Shown: positions 36,590 to 47,929 of the stretch, piece by piece
How the letters are laid out: each line of letters starts with the position of its first letter
Position numbering within the stretch: position 1 is the first letter of the stretch
DNA from: Bradyrhizobium diazoefficiens
GTDB taxonomy: Bacteria > Pseudomonadota > Alphaproteobacteria > Rhizobiales > Xanthobacteraceae
Reading direction: 5' to 3'
Length of the DNA: 64,000 bases
Assembly (NCBI RefSeq): GCF_016616885.1
Contig: NZ_CP067102.1
Location: 310,001 to 374,000 of the forward strand
Made by a program: the position numbers and the translations under genes
Notes under the pieces: generated by a model
What the model was told of the DNA's origin: nothing
Database searches by the model: none
What the model saw: the letters and a program-made list of their open reading frames with translations, nothing else

Positions 36590-36834
36590 CTCAACAGTTC
36601 GCGCCGGCGGCATAGGCGCCTGTCAGAAAAGAATGCTAGGAAGCGTGCTCCAGGGCCATGTTGCCCCTCCGCGCCAGTGTGGGTCATCCAGGCAACCCGG
36701 GTCCAACTCGCAACCGGGCTCTCACGCACCAGAGAGTAATCGACCTCTTTGCCGACGGCGCCCCAATCTACCGCCTCTCTCCACCCCCGAAAAGTTTCAT
36801 CCAGCGCGCGTCAGCCCCTCAATGCTGGTCCCAA
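36590..36834 (-). ncRNA. Candidate IS110 bridge RNA
   Basis: The 254-base non-coding end lies upstream of the transposase, where IS621-type IS110 elements encode their bridge RNA. On the minus strand a stem CCCGG/CCGGG (36714-36718 with 36696-36700) encloses the loop TTGCGAGTTGGAC; TTGCGAG equals the target sequence and core at the insertion site. Further on, CTTCCTAG (36643-36636) equals the last bases of the element's other end plus the core (35288-35281). These fit left target and left donor guides. Complementary right-hand guides were not identified. The exact RNA ends are unknown. Confidence 0.6.
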
Positions 36835-36892
36835 CTCGCAATGACGAGTCGATGGAATCGTAGCCGCTCTTGCAGCCGCTACGCGGATCGCC

Positions 36893-38485
36893 CTAGTGCC
36901 TGAAATGCCGCGTGCCGGTGAACACCATGGCGATGCCGTGCTCGTCGGCGGCCTTGATCACCTCGTCATCGCGCATCGAGCCGCCGGGCTGCACCACGGC
37001 GGTGGCGCCGGCTTCGATGCAGGCGAGCATGCCGTCGGCGAACGGGAAGAACGCATCCGAGGCCACGACCGAACCCTTGGTCAGCGGCGCGGCGAGCTTC
37101 AGCTCATTGGCCGCATCCTGCGCCTTGCGGGCAGCGATCCGCGCTGAATCCACGCGGCTCATCTGGCCCGCGCCGATGCCGACAGTGGCGAGATCCTTGG
37201 CGTAGATGATGGTGTTCGATTTGACGTGTTTTGCCACGCGGAAGGCGAATTTCAGGTCGCGCATCTCCGCATCGCTGGGCGCACGCTTGGTCACGACCTT
37301 GAACGTCATGTCGTCGACCACGGCATTGTCGCGGCTCTGCACGAGGAGGCCACCGGCCACCGTCTTGGCCGTGAGGCCCGGCGCGCGCGGATCGGGCAGG
37401 CTGCCGGCGAGCAGCAGGCGCAAATTCTTGCGCGCACCGATGATGGCGATCGCCTCTTCGCTGGCGTCGGGCGCGATGATCACCTCGGTGAAGATTTTTG
37501 TGATCTCGCGCGCGGTGTCGGCGTCGAGCGCGCGGTTCATCGCGATGATGCCGCCGAAGGCCGAGGTCGAGTCACAGGCGAGCGCCTTGCGATAGGCGTC
37601 GACGAGGTTCGAGCCTTCGGCGACGCCGCAGGGGTTGGCATGCTTGACGATGACGCAGGCCGCGGTGCGCTTGGTGTCGAACTCTCCGATGCATTCATAG
37701 GCGGCATCGGTGTCGTTGATGTTGTTGTAGGAGAGCTCCTTGCCCTGCAGCTGCCGTGCGGTCGAGACGCCGGGACGCTTGTCGGGTGTCGCATAGAACG
37801 CCGCGGTCTGGTGCGGGTTCTCGCCGTAGCGCAGCGACTGGATCAATCTGCCGCCGAAGGCGCGGAAATCGGGTGCGTCGATTTCGAGCTGGCGGTTGAA
37901 CCAGTTCGAGATCGCGGCGTCATAAGCTGCGGTGCGCGCATAGGCCTTTGCGGCAAGCCGCCGGCGCAGCTTCAGCGTCGTCGCCCCGTTGTTGGCCGCG
38001 AGCTCGTCGAGCACGGCCTTGTAATCGTCGGGTTCGACCACGACGGCGACGTCGTCATGGTTCTTGGCGGCGGCGCGGATCATCGCGGGACCGCCGATGT
38101 CGATGTTCTCGATGCAGTCCTCGAAGCCCGCGCCTTTGTCGACGGTCGCTTCGAACGGATAGAGATTGACGACGAGCAGATCGATCGGCGCGATGCCGTG
38201 CGCCTTCATCGCCTCGGCGTGTTCCTTGTTGTCGCGGATCGCAAGCAGGCCGCCATGCACCTTCGGATGCAGTGTCTTGACACGGCCGTCCATCATCTCG
38301 GGGAAGCCGGTGAGGTCGGAGACGTCCTTCACCTTGAGGCCTGCAGAGGCGATGGCCTTGGCGGTACCGCCGGTCGAGACCAGCTCGACGTCATGGGCGG
38401 CAAGCGCCTTGGCGAATTCGATCAGGCCGGTTTTGTCGGAGACGGAAAGAAGCGCGCGGGTGACGCGGCGGGGATGGTCAGTCAT
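36893..38485 (-). CDS. purH: Bifunctional AICAR formyltransferase / IMP cyclohydrolase
   Basis: 530 residues, the last two steps of purine synthesis. The N-terminal MGS-like cyclohydrolase domain has '[19 protein letters not shown]', '[11 protein letters not shown]' and '[19 protein letters not shown]'. The formyltransferase domain has '[14 protein letters not shown]', '[13 protein letters not shown]', '[10 protein letters not shown]' and '[11 protein letters not shown]'. The length is normal. Start ATG 38485; the frame extends two codons to a TTG. The heparinase-like gene lies 165 bases upstream in the same direction. Confidence 0.97.
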   Translation of the reverse strand: MTDHPRRVTRALLSVSDKTGLIEFAKALAAHDVELVSTGGTAKAIASAGLKVKDVSDLTGFPEMMDGRVKTLHPKVHGGLLAIRDNKEHAEAMKAHGIAPIDLLVVNLYPFEATVDKGAGFEDCIENIDIGGPAMIRAAAKNHDDVAVVVEPDDYKAVLDELAANNGATTLKLRRRLAAKAYARTAAYDAAISNWFNRQLEIDAPDFRAFGGRLIQSLRYGENPHQTAAFYATPDKRPGVSTARQLQGKELSYNNINDTDAAYECIGEFDTKRTAACVIVKHANPCGVAEGSNLVDAYRKALACDSTSAFGGIIAMNRALDADTAREITKIFTEVIIAPDASEEAIAIIGARKNLRLLLAGSLPDPRAPGLTAKTVAGGLLVQSRDNAVVDDMTFKVVTKRAPSDAEMRDLKFAFRVAKHVKSNTIIYAKDLATVGIGAGQMSRVDSARIAARKAQDAANELKLAAPLTKGSVVASDAFFPFADGMLACIEAGATAVVQPGGSMRDDEVIKAADEHGIAMVFTGTRHFRH

Positions 38486-38650
38486 GAGCAAGATCCTCTG
38501 CTAAGGGAGTGTCTATGCCCAGGCGCGCGGCTTATATGTCTCGCGCTTCCCGATGGTGCTCCATCCAAGGTCGCCAGTCGCGCGAACGAGTGCTCGATAG
38601 CAGTTTTCGACGCCCTTCACAACGACCAGATGGGGCCGAATCGCGCCCGT

Positions 38651-40408
38651 TTACAGCGGAAGTTCCGGCTCGCGCCGCGCATTCCGGCGCGCATTGGTGA
38701 CCGCCGGCGAGGCCGTGGAACGCACAAAACTCCAGCGGATCGAGGACGCCTGGCGCGCATCCTGGCGGATCACGATCTGGGCGGTGCGGCGGGGGCCGTC
38801 ATTGCCCGCCAGGAACACGCTGTCCTCGAGATCGACCTTGTCGTCGAGGGCTTCGAAGGTCCAGACATCGCGGTTCGGCAGCACCAGCATGACGCCGCGG
38901 GCATCCGACAGCCGGCTTGCCTTCACTGCCGGATGCAGATGGAAGCGCAGCGCGAAATCGGCGTCGGCGCCCTTGAGGCGCGCGCCCTGCGGCGGCGATA
39001 GCGTGTCCTCGCCGTCGATCCGCGCGCCGTCATTGGCGATCATCAGCACGCGGCGATGGACCGCGCCGAACTTGGCGAGATAGCCGTCATGCGAGGTCGT
39101 GAGCAGCGTGCCGTCCTGCACGATTTCGCGATAGCTCTCGACCTCGTGGGGACCGCTGGTGATCGGCGCGCCGCGCAGCAGCCGCTTCATCGCCGACATC
39201 TCGACGAACTGGCAGGACGACCTCTCGTGATAGGTCAGCGTCGAATGCGCCGCGGTGCCGCGCGCGAACGGCCGCCAATTGTCGCGGCCCGTGGTCGGCA
39301 TCCCGCAATTGGTCACGATGCGGCTGATGCCGGAGGACAGCTCGAACGACAGGCAGCCGGCATGTGCGTCGTGGCTGACGCCGGGCGGCGGCGGCGGGCC
39401 GGTGTCGATGATCAGCGTGGTCGGGCCGGCATCGAGGCGCTGGAAGCCGGTGTGCGGCATGTTCGCCATCGGCGCGCCGTGGGCGTCATCATAGGCGAGC
39501 AGTGTTGCAAGCTGATCCGACGGCGTCGCGCTCATGCCGTTGAACAGCGCAAAATTGCCATCGCCGTGCCGGAAGAAGCGCAGCATCGGCATCATGCGGT
39601 CGATCGCATTGAGCAGCGCCGCCGGCGGCGCGATGTTGCGCGCGGCAAAAGTCTGCCGCAGCGGCAACAGGTCGATCAGGACCTCGATCAGCGCGCCCGG
39701 ATTGCGGGAAATGTGGCCGCCGTCGGGGAGAATCTGCCGCTGCAATTCGTCGGAGAGTTTTTTCGACGCGGTGCGGATGTGACGGGCCTGGTTGGCGAGG
39801 CAGAGCGTCGTGTAGCACAGCGCGATCAGCACCTGGAGCTTCGGCACCCCGTCGGGAATGTTGACCATGGTGTAGCGCAGGAAGCGGATCTCGCGCGCCA
39901 GCGCCCGCAGATAGCGGCGGTAGAACTTGTTGTCGGTGTCGTTGAGCACCAGCGGCGCCTGCGACAGCAGCGAGATCACGCGCCGCGCCAGCACGTCGGC
40001 GCGGCGGGCGACGGGCCGGCGCTTGTTGGCGGGGTTGCTGATCCAGTCCTCGACCAGCGCGCGCGCATTCGCCCGGGTCAGCGCGGTGTCGGCGGCGCGC
40101 AGGTGCCGCAGCCAGCCGAACCCGAGCAGCGCGACCTCCCAATCCTCCGAGGGCGGATCGAGATCGAAGATCGAGCGGCCGTGGCAGTTGACGATCTTGC
40201 CGGCGAAGACAAAGCGCCCGGCATAGATCTCGGCGGCGCGCGTCGCGTCCGCGGTGCGCAGATCATGCGGCGCAATGATCAGCCGATCGGTACGGCCGGG
40301 CCAGACCCGCGACAGCGCAACCGAACCGCCGCTCGCGCGCGCGAGCATGTTCCGCGCGAAGCGGTTCATCACCAGCGTCGAGATACGTCTGCGTTGAGCG
40401 ACCGACAC
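38651..40408 (-). CDS. Heparinase II/III family protein
   Basis: About 585 residues. An alpha-helical N-terminal part ('WLRHLRAADTALTRANAR', 'LQRQILPDGGHISRNPGALIE') is followed by a beta-sheet-rich C-terminal part ('STLTYHERSSCQFVEMSAMKR', 'LRFHLHPAVKASRLSDARG'), as in heparinase II/III-like lyases. In rhizobia this gene regularly lies between an RsmB-type methyltransferase gene and purH, as here. The natural polysaccharide is unknown. Start GTG 40408 has AAGG upstream; ATG 40369 is the alternative. Confidence 0.85.
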   Translation of the reverse strand: MSVAQRRRISTLVMNRFARNMLARASGGSVALSRVWPGRTDRLIIAPHDLRTADATRAAEIYAGRFVFAGKIVNCHGRSIFDLDPPSEDWEVALLGFGWLRHLRAADTALTRANARALVEDWISNPANKRRPVARRADVLARRVISLLSQAPLVLNDTDNKFYRRYLRALAREIRFLRYTMVNIPDGVPKLQVLIALCYTTLCLANQARHIRTASKKLSDELQRQILPDGGHISRNPGALIEVLIDLLPLRQTFAARNIAPPAALLNAIDRMMPMLRFFRHGDGNFALFNGMSATPSDQLATLLAYDDAHGAPMANMPHTGFQRLDAGPTTLIIDTGPPPPPGVSHDAHAGCLSFELSSGISRIVTNCGMPTTGRDNWRPFARGTAAHSTLTYHERSSCQFVEMSAMKRLLRGAPITSGPHEVESYREIVQDGTLLTTSHDGYLAKFGAVHRRVLMIANDGARIDGEDTLSPPQGARLKGADADFALRFHLHPAVKASRLSDARGVMLVLPNRDVWTFEALDDKVDLEDSVFLAGNDGPRRTAQIVIRQDARQASSIRWSFVRSTASPAVTNARRNARREPELPL

Positions 40409-40526
40409 GCCTTGCCTTGAAGGGGGAGAGGATTCCGACGAATCCTTATTAATCCCAAAATCGGACCGCGGACACCACCTTGAATGGCCCCGAATCAGTC
40501 CAGCGGTAGCAAAATCCGGTGCAAAA

Positions 40527-41873
40527 TCAGGATTTAACGAGCCGGGCCGCGAAAAATCCGTCGAGCCCGCCGAGCTTCGGGTCGGCGTGCGGCAGGTGGC
40601 TCGGCAGGGTCCGGAGATCGCCCTCGGTGGTGATGACCTCACTGAGCCCGGAGACCTCGCTGGCCTCGATCGGCACGCGGCGAAGCGCAGGCTCTGCGGC
40701 CAGCAGCGTGGCGACGGCCTGCTCGCCTTCTTCGGGTTCCAGCGAACAGGTGCAGTAGACCAAAGTCCCGCCGGGCTTGAGCAGCGAGACGGATTTGCGC
40801 AGCAGCCGTTGCTGGAGGACGGTCATCGCAGCGACGTCGGAGTCCTGGCGCAGCCATGCAACATCGGGGTGCCGGCGGATCGTCCCGGTCGAGGTGCATG
40901 GCGCATCGATCAGGATTCCATCGAGGCCATCCGTTGGGCCCGCCCACTCTACGGCGTCGGCGACGACACTCTCGGCCTGGAGCGACAGCCGGTTCAGGTT
41001 TTCGCGCAGACGCGCCACTCGGGCGGGCGAACGGTCGATCGCGGTGACATGCGCGCCGGCCTGCGCCAGCTGCGCGGTCTTGCCGCCGGGCGCAGCACAG
41101 AGATCCGCGATGGATTTGCCCGCGATATCGCCGAACAGCCGGACCGGCAGCGCGGCGGCGGCGTCCTGCACCCACCATTGTCCTTCGGTGAAGCCGGGCA
41201 GCATGGTCACCGCACCGTGCAGGACCGTGCGCACCGATCCGGTCGGCAGCACTTCGCCATGCAGCCGGCTCGCCCATTGTGCGGCGTCGGACTTCACGGT
41301 GAGATCGAGCGACGGTTCGTGGCCGAGCGCGAGCGCCATGTTCCGTGCAGTCGCCTCGCCGTAATGCGCGCTCCAGCGCGCCAGCAGCCAGGGCGGCAGG
41401 TCCAGCGATTGCGTTGCGACCTCCTCGACCAGCGCCTGGCCTTCGCGCGCGCAGCGGCGCAGCACGGCGTTGACGAGGCCGGCATAGCGCGCGGCGCGCC
41501 GGTCGGATTGCACCAGGCGAACGGAGAGATCGACCGCGGCGTGATCGGGCACGTCCATCCAGAGGATCTGGGCGGCGCCGATCAGGAGCGCGCTCTGCGC
41601 GCGCGGGGCGTCGGAGGGAATGCCCTTGTCGAGCAGGCGCGACAGCACATGGCCGAGCGTGCCGAGGCGGCGAAGGATGGTTGCGACCAGCCGCCGCATC
41701 AGCGCACGGTCACGGTCAGCGAGCGTCTTCAGTCCGGGATGGGCACCGGAGCCATCGAGCTGGTCATCGAGCGTGCGGTGCTTGTGCAGGACGCCGTCGA
41801 CGATGTCGGCAGCGATCCGCCGCGCCGCGAGACCGGGCACTTCGGATGGAGGGGCAAAACGTTGAGATGGCAT
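40527..41873 (-). CDS. rsmB: RsmB/NOP-family 16S rRNA m5C methyltransferase
   Basis: 448 residues. The N-terminal NusB-like RNA-binding domain (residues 1-150) precedes a SAM-dependent methyltransferase with 'DLCAAPGGKTAQLAQAG' (SAM site), 'IDAPCTSTGTIRRHPDVAW' (motif IV Cys) and 'VYCTCSLEPEEGEQ' (motif VI Cys, the nucleophile). This layout is that of RsmB, which methylates C967 of 16S rRNA. Start ATG 41873; the frame extends to TTG 41960 without support. Confidence 0.93.
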   Translation of the reverse strand: MPSQRFAPPSEVPGLAARRIAADIVDGVLHKHRTLDDQLDGSGAHPGLKTLADRDRALMRRLVATILRRLGTLGHVLSRLLDKGIPSDAPRAQSALLIGAAQILWMDVPDHAAVDLSVRLVQSDRRAARYAGLVNAVLRRCAREGQALVEEVATQSLDLPPWLLARWSAHYGEATARNMALALGHEPSLDLTVKSDAAQWASRLHGEVLPTGSVRTVLHGAVTMLPGFTEGQWWVQDAAAALPVRLFGDIAGKSIADLCAAPGGKTAQLAQAGAHVTAIDRSPARVARLRENLNRLSLQAESVVADAVEWAGPTDGLDGILIDAPCTSTGTIRRHPDVAWLRQDSDVAAMTVLQQRLLRKSVSLLKPGGTLVYCTCSLEPEEGEQAVATLLAAEPALRRVPIEASEVSGLSEVITTEGDLRTLPSHLPHADPKLGGLDGFFAARLVKS

Positions 41874-42061
41874 GCGGACGTAAGGTTCTGAGCGAGCGGC
41901 AGTTCCGCCAATATGGGCGCATGCCTTAAGAACACCAGCTGTGACATGCGAATATGCCAAATGTAAGAATGGCCTCTGGCGATTTCAGCCCGTCGCGGCC
42001 ATTTCAGCAATGCGCAATTGGACGTCGCGCGGATGGCGATCCTGCGCTAGGAGCCCAGACG

Positions 42062-42271
42062 ATGAGTGACCAGCCTCGCGTTCCCGATCGCAAGCCCCTG
42101 CCGCCGGCCGCCCAGCGCGCGCTGGCCGAAGCCGCGGCGCGCCGGCAGGCCGCCGCGGCCAATGCCAAGAACGACGCAAAGGCGGCACCGAAGGAATTGC
42201 AGGGGCCGAAGGGTCCCGAGCCCACCCGCTACGGCGATTGGGAGCGCAAGGGCATCGCCTCGGATTTTTGA
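42062..42271 (+). CDS. DUF1674 / SDHAF4-like small protein
   Basis: 69 residues ending 'PTRYGDWERKGIASDF', the exact signature of the DUF1674 family, whose eukaryotic member SDHAF4 helps assemble succinate dehydrogenase by binding its flavinylated subunit. The N-terminal half is Ala-rich helix. Start ATG 42062; the gene is divergent from rsmB. Confidence 0.9.
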   Translation: MSDQPRVPDRKPLPPAAQRALAEAAARRQAAAANAKNDAKAAPKELQGPKGPEPTRYGDWERKGIASDF

Positions 42272-42343
42272 GGCTCGGGTTTTCAAGCTCAGCTTTTTCG
42301 AGCTCACTTGCCGATCTGGCCGACTCAGCCATAGCGTGCGCGG

Positions 42344-42934
42344 ATGTCGCGATTCGACCCAGATAGCTCGTATCGGCCGTCGTACGGCGGCTCGCCATTT
42401 GGCCGTCGCTTCTCCGGACTGGCACCGTGGATGTTCGTGGTCGGAGTCGTCGTGGCGGTCGTGCTCACCTTCCGGCACGGGACGAACTGGCCGGTTCCCT
42501 ATCCGGCCGACGAGCGCACGCAGGACGCCGAGATCATCCTGCAGCAGTCCGGCAATCCCGACGTCCGTCAGCCGGTCGACGTCATCCGCACCATCGACGG
42601 CGACACCTTTCTTGCGCGCGTGCATCAACGCGACGGGCGCGATCTCGTGGCGCGGGTTCGTCTGCGCGGCATCGATGCGCCGGAGATGAAGGCGTCCTGT
42701 CAGGACGAGCTGGACAAGGCGGAAGCCGCCACCGGGGCGCTGCGCAATCTGCTCGGCCAGGGCGGCGTCACCATCTACAATCTCGGCTCGGAGAAATACG
42801 GACGCGTTCTCGCCGATGTCGCGACCAGGCGGACCACCAACGTTTCGGCGGCGATGCTCGCGGGCGGCTACGCGCGCAGCTACAATGGCGGCCACCGCAA
42901 CGGCTGGTGCGCGCGCGGCTGGCGCTTCTGGTAG
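42344..42934 (+). CDS. Membrane-anchored thermonuclease-like (SNase) protein
   Basis: 196 residues: a Ser/Tyr/Gly-rich N-terminus, one membrane helix 'APWMFVVGVVVAVVLTF' near residue 27, then an SNase domain with 'VIRTIDGDTFLARV', 'RVRLRGIDAPEMKA' (Asp/Arg/Glu catalytic region) and 'EKYGRVLADV'. Staphylococcal nuclease-like enzymes cut DNA or RNA with calcium. Here the domain is probably in the periplasm. It is followed directly by a terminator. Confidence 0.88.
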   Translation: MSRFDPDSSYRPSYGGSPFGRRFSGLAPWMFVVGVVVAVVLTFRHGTNWPVPYPADERTQDAEIILQQSGNPDVRQPVDVIRTIDGDTFLARVHQRDGRDLVARVRLRGIDAPEMKASCQDELDKAEAATGALRNLLGQGGVTIYNLGSEKYGRVLADVATRRTTNVSAAMLAGGYARSYNGGHRNGWCARGWRFW

Positions 42935-42966
42935 CAAAAAAGCCGCGTCGAAACGCGGCTCTTTCA
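42935..42966 (+). terminator. Intrinsic terminator after the SNase gene
   Basis: An AAAAAA run, then AGCCGCG, the loop TCGAAA, CGCGGCT and CTTT. The A-run on the left and T-run on the right mean it can end transcription from both sides, and the L,D-transpeptidase gene converges on it. Confidence 0.8.
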
Positions 42967-43002
42967 ATCTCTGTTTTGCAATCTCTGTTTTGGTTGCGAC
43001 GA

Positions 43003-43518
43003 TCAGCGCGCCACGACCACCGTCGTGCCGACGGAGACGCGGCTGTAGAGATCGGTGATGTCGTCGTTGAGCATGCGGATGCAGCCATAGGAGACGAAGC
43101 CGCCGACCGAGCCCGGCACGTTGGTGCCGTGGATGGCATATTCACCGCCAGCCAGTGTCATCGCCGCAACGCCCATCGGGTTGCGCGGCGAACCGCCCGG
43201 GATGACGTCGGGAAGCTGCGGCTTGTCGCGCTTCACCTCGGCGGGCGGCGACCAGGCCGGATTGCGGTACTTGCCGTCGATGCGGGTGGTACCGGCCCAT
43301 TGTTTGCCGGATTTGCCGACGCCGACCGGATAGCGCACGGCGTGGCCATCATCGAGAATGAGATAGAGCCGCCGCTCGCTGGTTTTGACCACGATGGTGC
43401 CGGGCGAATAGTTGGCGACGGGCGTCCCCACCATTTCCGGCCGCGCCTCGGCCGCCGTCGACATCACGACCCCTGCCCCGATGGCGGCGGCCAGCGCCAA
43501 TGCAATCTTCATCGACAT
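43003..43518 (-). CDS. L,D-transpeptidase (YkuD/ErfK family)
   Basis: 171 residues with a signal peptide ('IALALAAAIGAGVVMSTAAEA') and a YkuD catalytic domain. The His is in 'GEYAIHGTNVPGSVGG' and the catalytic Cys in 'VSYGCIRMLNDDI' (SHGCIR-type motif). Such enzymes form 3-3 cross-links in peptidoglycan or attach outer-membrane proteins to it, in the periplasm. GGGGA lies upstream of ATG 43518. Confidence 0.93.
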   Translation of the reverse strand: MSMKIALALAAAIGAGVVMSTAAEARPEMVGTPVANYSPGTIVVKTSERRLYLILDDGHAVRYPVGVGKSGKQWAGTTRIDGKYRNPAWSPPAEVKRDKPQLPDVIPGGSPRNPMGVAAMTLAGGEYAIHGTNVPGSVGGFVSYGCIRMLNDDITDLYSRVSVGTTVVVAR

Positions 43519-43841
43519 CAATTTTCCCCTGCCCGAACGGATCGTCCAAATTTACGCGAAACCGGCAATTGCCCGCTCGCCCGGACATTCTTAACCGCGC
43601 CTGTTAACCGGATGGTTTCCAAGCACGGCCGCCAAGGGCGAGCCAGCGGGGGGAACAAAGGAAATGTTCGAAATAAAGTAAATGACTTGAAAACAACACT
43701 CGGCGGGAAAGATGCGGGTGTGAACGCCAGCACCCTGACGTGAACGGCCGTCATTCCGGGCGCGCAATAGCGCGACCCGGAATCTCGAGATTCCGGGTTC
43801 GGTCCTGCGGACCGCCCCGGAATGACGATGGGTCGTTGGCC
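43519..43841. other. Gap holding a palindromic repeat; no gene
   Basis: 323 bases between the L,D-transpeptidase and acs genes. The right third is the palindromic repeat at 43750-43826. The rest is an AT-richer stretch (43650-43700) that could hold the L,D-transpeptidase promoter. No coding frame is supported. Confidence 0.5.
43750..43826. repeat. Palindromic repeat, GTCATTCCGGG...CCGGAATGAC family
   Basis: 77 bases bounded by GTCATTCCGGGCGCG and CGCCCCGGAATGAC with an inner perfect palindrome CCCGGAATCTCGAGATTCCGGG. It lies 16 bases beyond the acs stop codon, so it may form the 3' hairpin of that transcript. Confidence 0.8.
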
Positions 43842-45788
<1,947 letters not shown>

Positions 45789-46189
45789 GCTTCCCTCCAC
45801 ATACGGCAAGCCAAACGCTGGCAACGCGCTAGCCGACTTGATCGTTGAACCGATTATGCGTCGGGCTAACCGGACCCGACAAGGTGCACAAGCTGGACCT
45901 TCGGTGAGCAGCCGGCCATGCGGAGAATCAAGCCGCAAAGGCCGGCTGTCGCAAATCTGAAACAGGCCGGGCGGCGGCTTTCGGACCTTTACCCAAATCT
46001 CCGGAATAGGCCTATGCAGGGCGCCCATGCGTCGCAGGCGGTATTTAGAAACCGCTTTTTCACTGATTCGGGACTCGCAATGCCGCTCGGAACACCCTAA
46101 ATGGCCAACCCGGGTCCAGAGAGACCCCTCGGAACAAAAATCAGAACAGCGGCATTGACCGGTAACAGACAGGGCTAAGGCTTAAGACT
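45789..46189. other. 401-base divergent promoter region of acs and topoisomerase IB
   Basis: No gene is supported here. It should contain the promoters of both divergent genes. One inverted pair, GCCGGCC near 45911 and GGCCGGC near 45938, could form a hairpin in the acs leader. No recognised operator. Confidence 0.45.
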
Positions 46190-47359
46190 ATGATGGATCA
46201 GCAGAATCTCGGGATGATGCGGCCCGCTTCGGCCGATCCTGCTGCCATTGCGCTGGCCAAAGCTCTCGGACAATGGCCGAAACCGGCCGGCTCCACCCGT
46301 CTTAGCCCGAAAAAAATATTCGATTCGGCGCCCGCGGCGACGGTTGAGGCGCTGGCCAGGGAGCTGGGCCTGCGGCTCGGCGACCAGAACGAGCTGACCA
46401 TCCGCCGCGTCCGCCGCGGCAAGGGCTATTCCTTCGTCCGCCCCAACGGTGCGCATATCCGCGACGCCCGCACCATCCGCCGGCTGCACGCCATGGCGGT
46501 GCCGCCGGCCTATCGCGAGGTGCGCTACTCGGCCGATCCGAGCACGCATCTCCAGGCGGTGGGACGCGATGCCGCGGGCCGGCTGCAATATCGCTATCAC
46601 GCCGATTGGGAAAAGGTCCGCGAGCACCGCAAGGCGCACCGCCTGGAAAAGCTCGTCGGCGCGCTGCCCAAAATCCGGCGCAAGGTCTCGGCGTTCCTGT
46701 CGGGCGACGAGCCGACGCGCGAATTCGCGCTGTCGGCGGTGATCGAGCTGATCGCGCGCACCGCGATTCGCCCCGGCAATGAATCCTACGCCCGCCTCAA
46801 CGGCACCCGCGGCGCCACCACGATGCTGAAGTCGAACGTCACGCTCGAGGACGACTGCTTCGTGCTGACCTTCAAGGCGAAGGGCGGGAAGGCCGTGCGC
46901 AAGGAGTGCGATGCCGCCAAGCTGGTGCGCGCCATCGGCATCCTCAACGGCGTTCCCGGCAAGCGCATGTTCCAGTATCGCGATGCCTACGGCATCGTGC
47001 GCGCGGTCAGCACCACACAGGTGAACGCATTTCTGCGCGAAATCGCCGGCATCAAGATTTCGCTGAAGGATTTTCGCACGCTGATGGCCTCGGCCGTCGT
47101 GGTGGAATCGCTGTCGCGGATCACGCCGGCGACCAGCCAGCGCGGTCGCAAGAAGCAGGTGCTGGACGCGATCCGCGCCGCGGCCGACAAGCTCTCCAAC
47201 ACGCCGGCGATCTGCCGCAAGAGCTATGTCCACGACACCATCGTCACCGCCTTCGAGGACGGTATCCTCGAGCGTTTTGCCGCGACCATGAAGGGGCAGC
47301 GTTCGCAGGCGAGGCGCGAGCAGCTTTTGCTGCAGGTCGTCGCGACCGCGGCGGTGTAA
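46190..47359 (+). CDS. DNA topoisomerase IB (poxvirus type)
   Basis: 389 residues of the bacterial/poxvirus topoisomerase IB family, which relaxes supercoils through a 3'-phosphotyrosine. Catalytic-domain elements: 'VGRDAAGRLQYRYHADW', 'LIARTAIRPGNESYAR' (Arg), 'GGKAVRKECD' (Lys), 'LKDFRTLMASAVVVE' (the family's basic active-site block) and the nucleophile Tyr in 'CRKSYVHDTIV'. Nothing looks missing. Its last 38 coding bases are repeated at 49033-49070. ATG 46190 (second ATG at 46193). Confidence 0.94.
   Translation: MMDQQNLGMMRPASADPAAIALAKALGQWPKPAGSTRLSPKKIFDSAPAATVEALARELGLRLGDQNELTIRRVRRGKGYSFVRPNGAHIRDARTIRRLHAMAVPPAYREVRYSADPSTHLQAVGRDAAGRLQYRYHADWEKVREHRKAHRLEKLVGALPKIRRKVSAFLSGDEPTREFALSAVIELIARTAIRPGNESYARLNGTRGATTMLKSNVTLEDDCFVLTFKAKGGKAVRKECDAAKLVRAIGILNGVPGKRMFQYRDAYGIVRAVSTTQVNAFLREIAGIKISLKDFRTLMASAVVVESLSRITPATSQRGRKKQVLDAIRAAADKLSNTPAICRKSYVHDTIVTAFEDGILERFAATMKGQRSQARREQLLLQVVATAAV
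47318..47355. repeat. Left copy of 38-bp direct repeat, end of the topoisomerase gene
   Basis: 36 of 38 bases match 49033-49070 with a constant offset of 1715, in direct orientation. It covers the codons for 'EQLLLQVVATAAV' at the end of the gene. Confidence 0.75.
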
Positions 47360-47372
47360 CCAGCTCGCATCA

Positions 47373-47828
47373 CTACATATTGTCCGAAGGTCCCTTGTCG
47401 GGGCCGGGATCGCGGCCCGCGGCGGCACTCGTGAGCCGCCCCAAATAGTGCGCCCACCCTTTCGCGTGCGCGGCCACCTGTTCCTCGGTGGGCAGCCCGC
47501 TATGGGTCATGCGCAGCAACGTGCCGCCGTCGCGCTCGATCAGGTCGATCTCGATCAAGCTCGAGCCGGGCGGCACTTCCTGGCCGCCGTCCCAGCCGAA
47601 CGTGTACGCCAGACGATGCACCGGCACGACCTCGCGGAAGGCGCCGCGGGCGACACCGCCACGTGGGCCGATGCCCTTGACCAGATAGAGCCCGCCAGGA
47701 TGCGGCTCGGTGGTCGTATCCGAGCCCATCCAGCTCAGGATTTTCTCAGGGTCCGTCAAATAGGCGAAGACGGTGGCCCGCGGGGCTGCGATTTGGGTCT
47801 CGCGTCGCAATACGAATGGCTCGGTCAT
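47373..47828 (-). CDS. SRPBCC (AHSA1-like) protein
   Basis: 151 residues of the AHSA1/START-like SRPBCC fold: 'LRRETQIAAPRATVFAYLTDP', 'WMGSDTTTEPHPGGLYLV', 'FGWDGGQEVPPGSSLIEIDLIERDGGT' (split motif), and a C-terminal helix 'GWAHYLGRLTSAA'. Ligand and process are unknown. Start ATG 47828; it is divergent from an adenylate cyclase gene, about 100 bases apart. Both lie between copies of a repeat from the topoisomerase gene end. Confidence 0.87.
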   Translation of the reverse strand: MTEPFVLRRETQIAAPRATVFAYLTDPEKILSWMGSDTTTEPHPGGLYLVKGIGPRGGVARGAFREVVPVHRLAYTFGWDGGQEVPPGSSLIEIDLIERDGGTLLRMTHSGLPTEEQVAAHAKGWAHYLGRLTSAAAGRDPGPDKGPSDNM

Positions 47829-47929
47829 CGGCGATGATCCCTGTGCTGATACTCGCACATGGCGGCGCCAAAGCAGCCCGTCAAGGATTGCCCGTGACAA
47901 AGACCGCCCTCATTCGCCATCATCGGATC

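Larger units (their letters stand above)
35283..36836 (-). mobile_element. IS110-family insertion element, 1554 bp
   Basis: The boundaries follow from the interrupted repeat: the left flank ends ...CGCTCCGCT and the right flank resumes CGCAATGACG. CT is present at both edges (35281-35282 and 36835-36836), a 2-base core as IS110 elements use; which copy belongs to the element is arbitrary. There are no terminal inverted repeats, as expected for the IS110 subgroup. It holds one transposase and a 254-base non-coding end upstream of it that looks like a bridge-RNA gene. Confidence 0.85.

Noticed and set aside
37226..39001. A 591-residue plus-strand frame across purH and the heparinase gene
   Set aside because: Antisense to two well-supported genes and with no recognisable domain.
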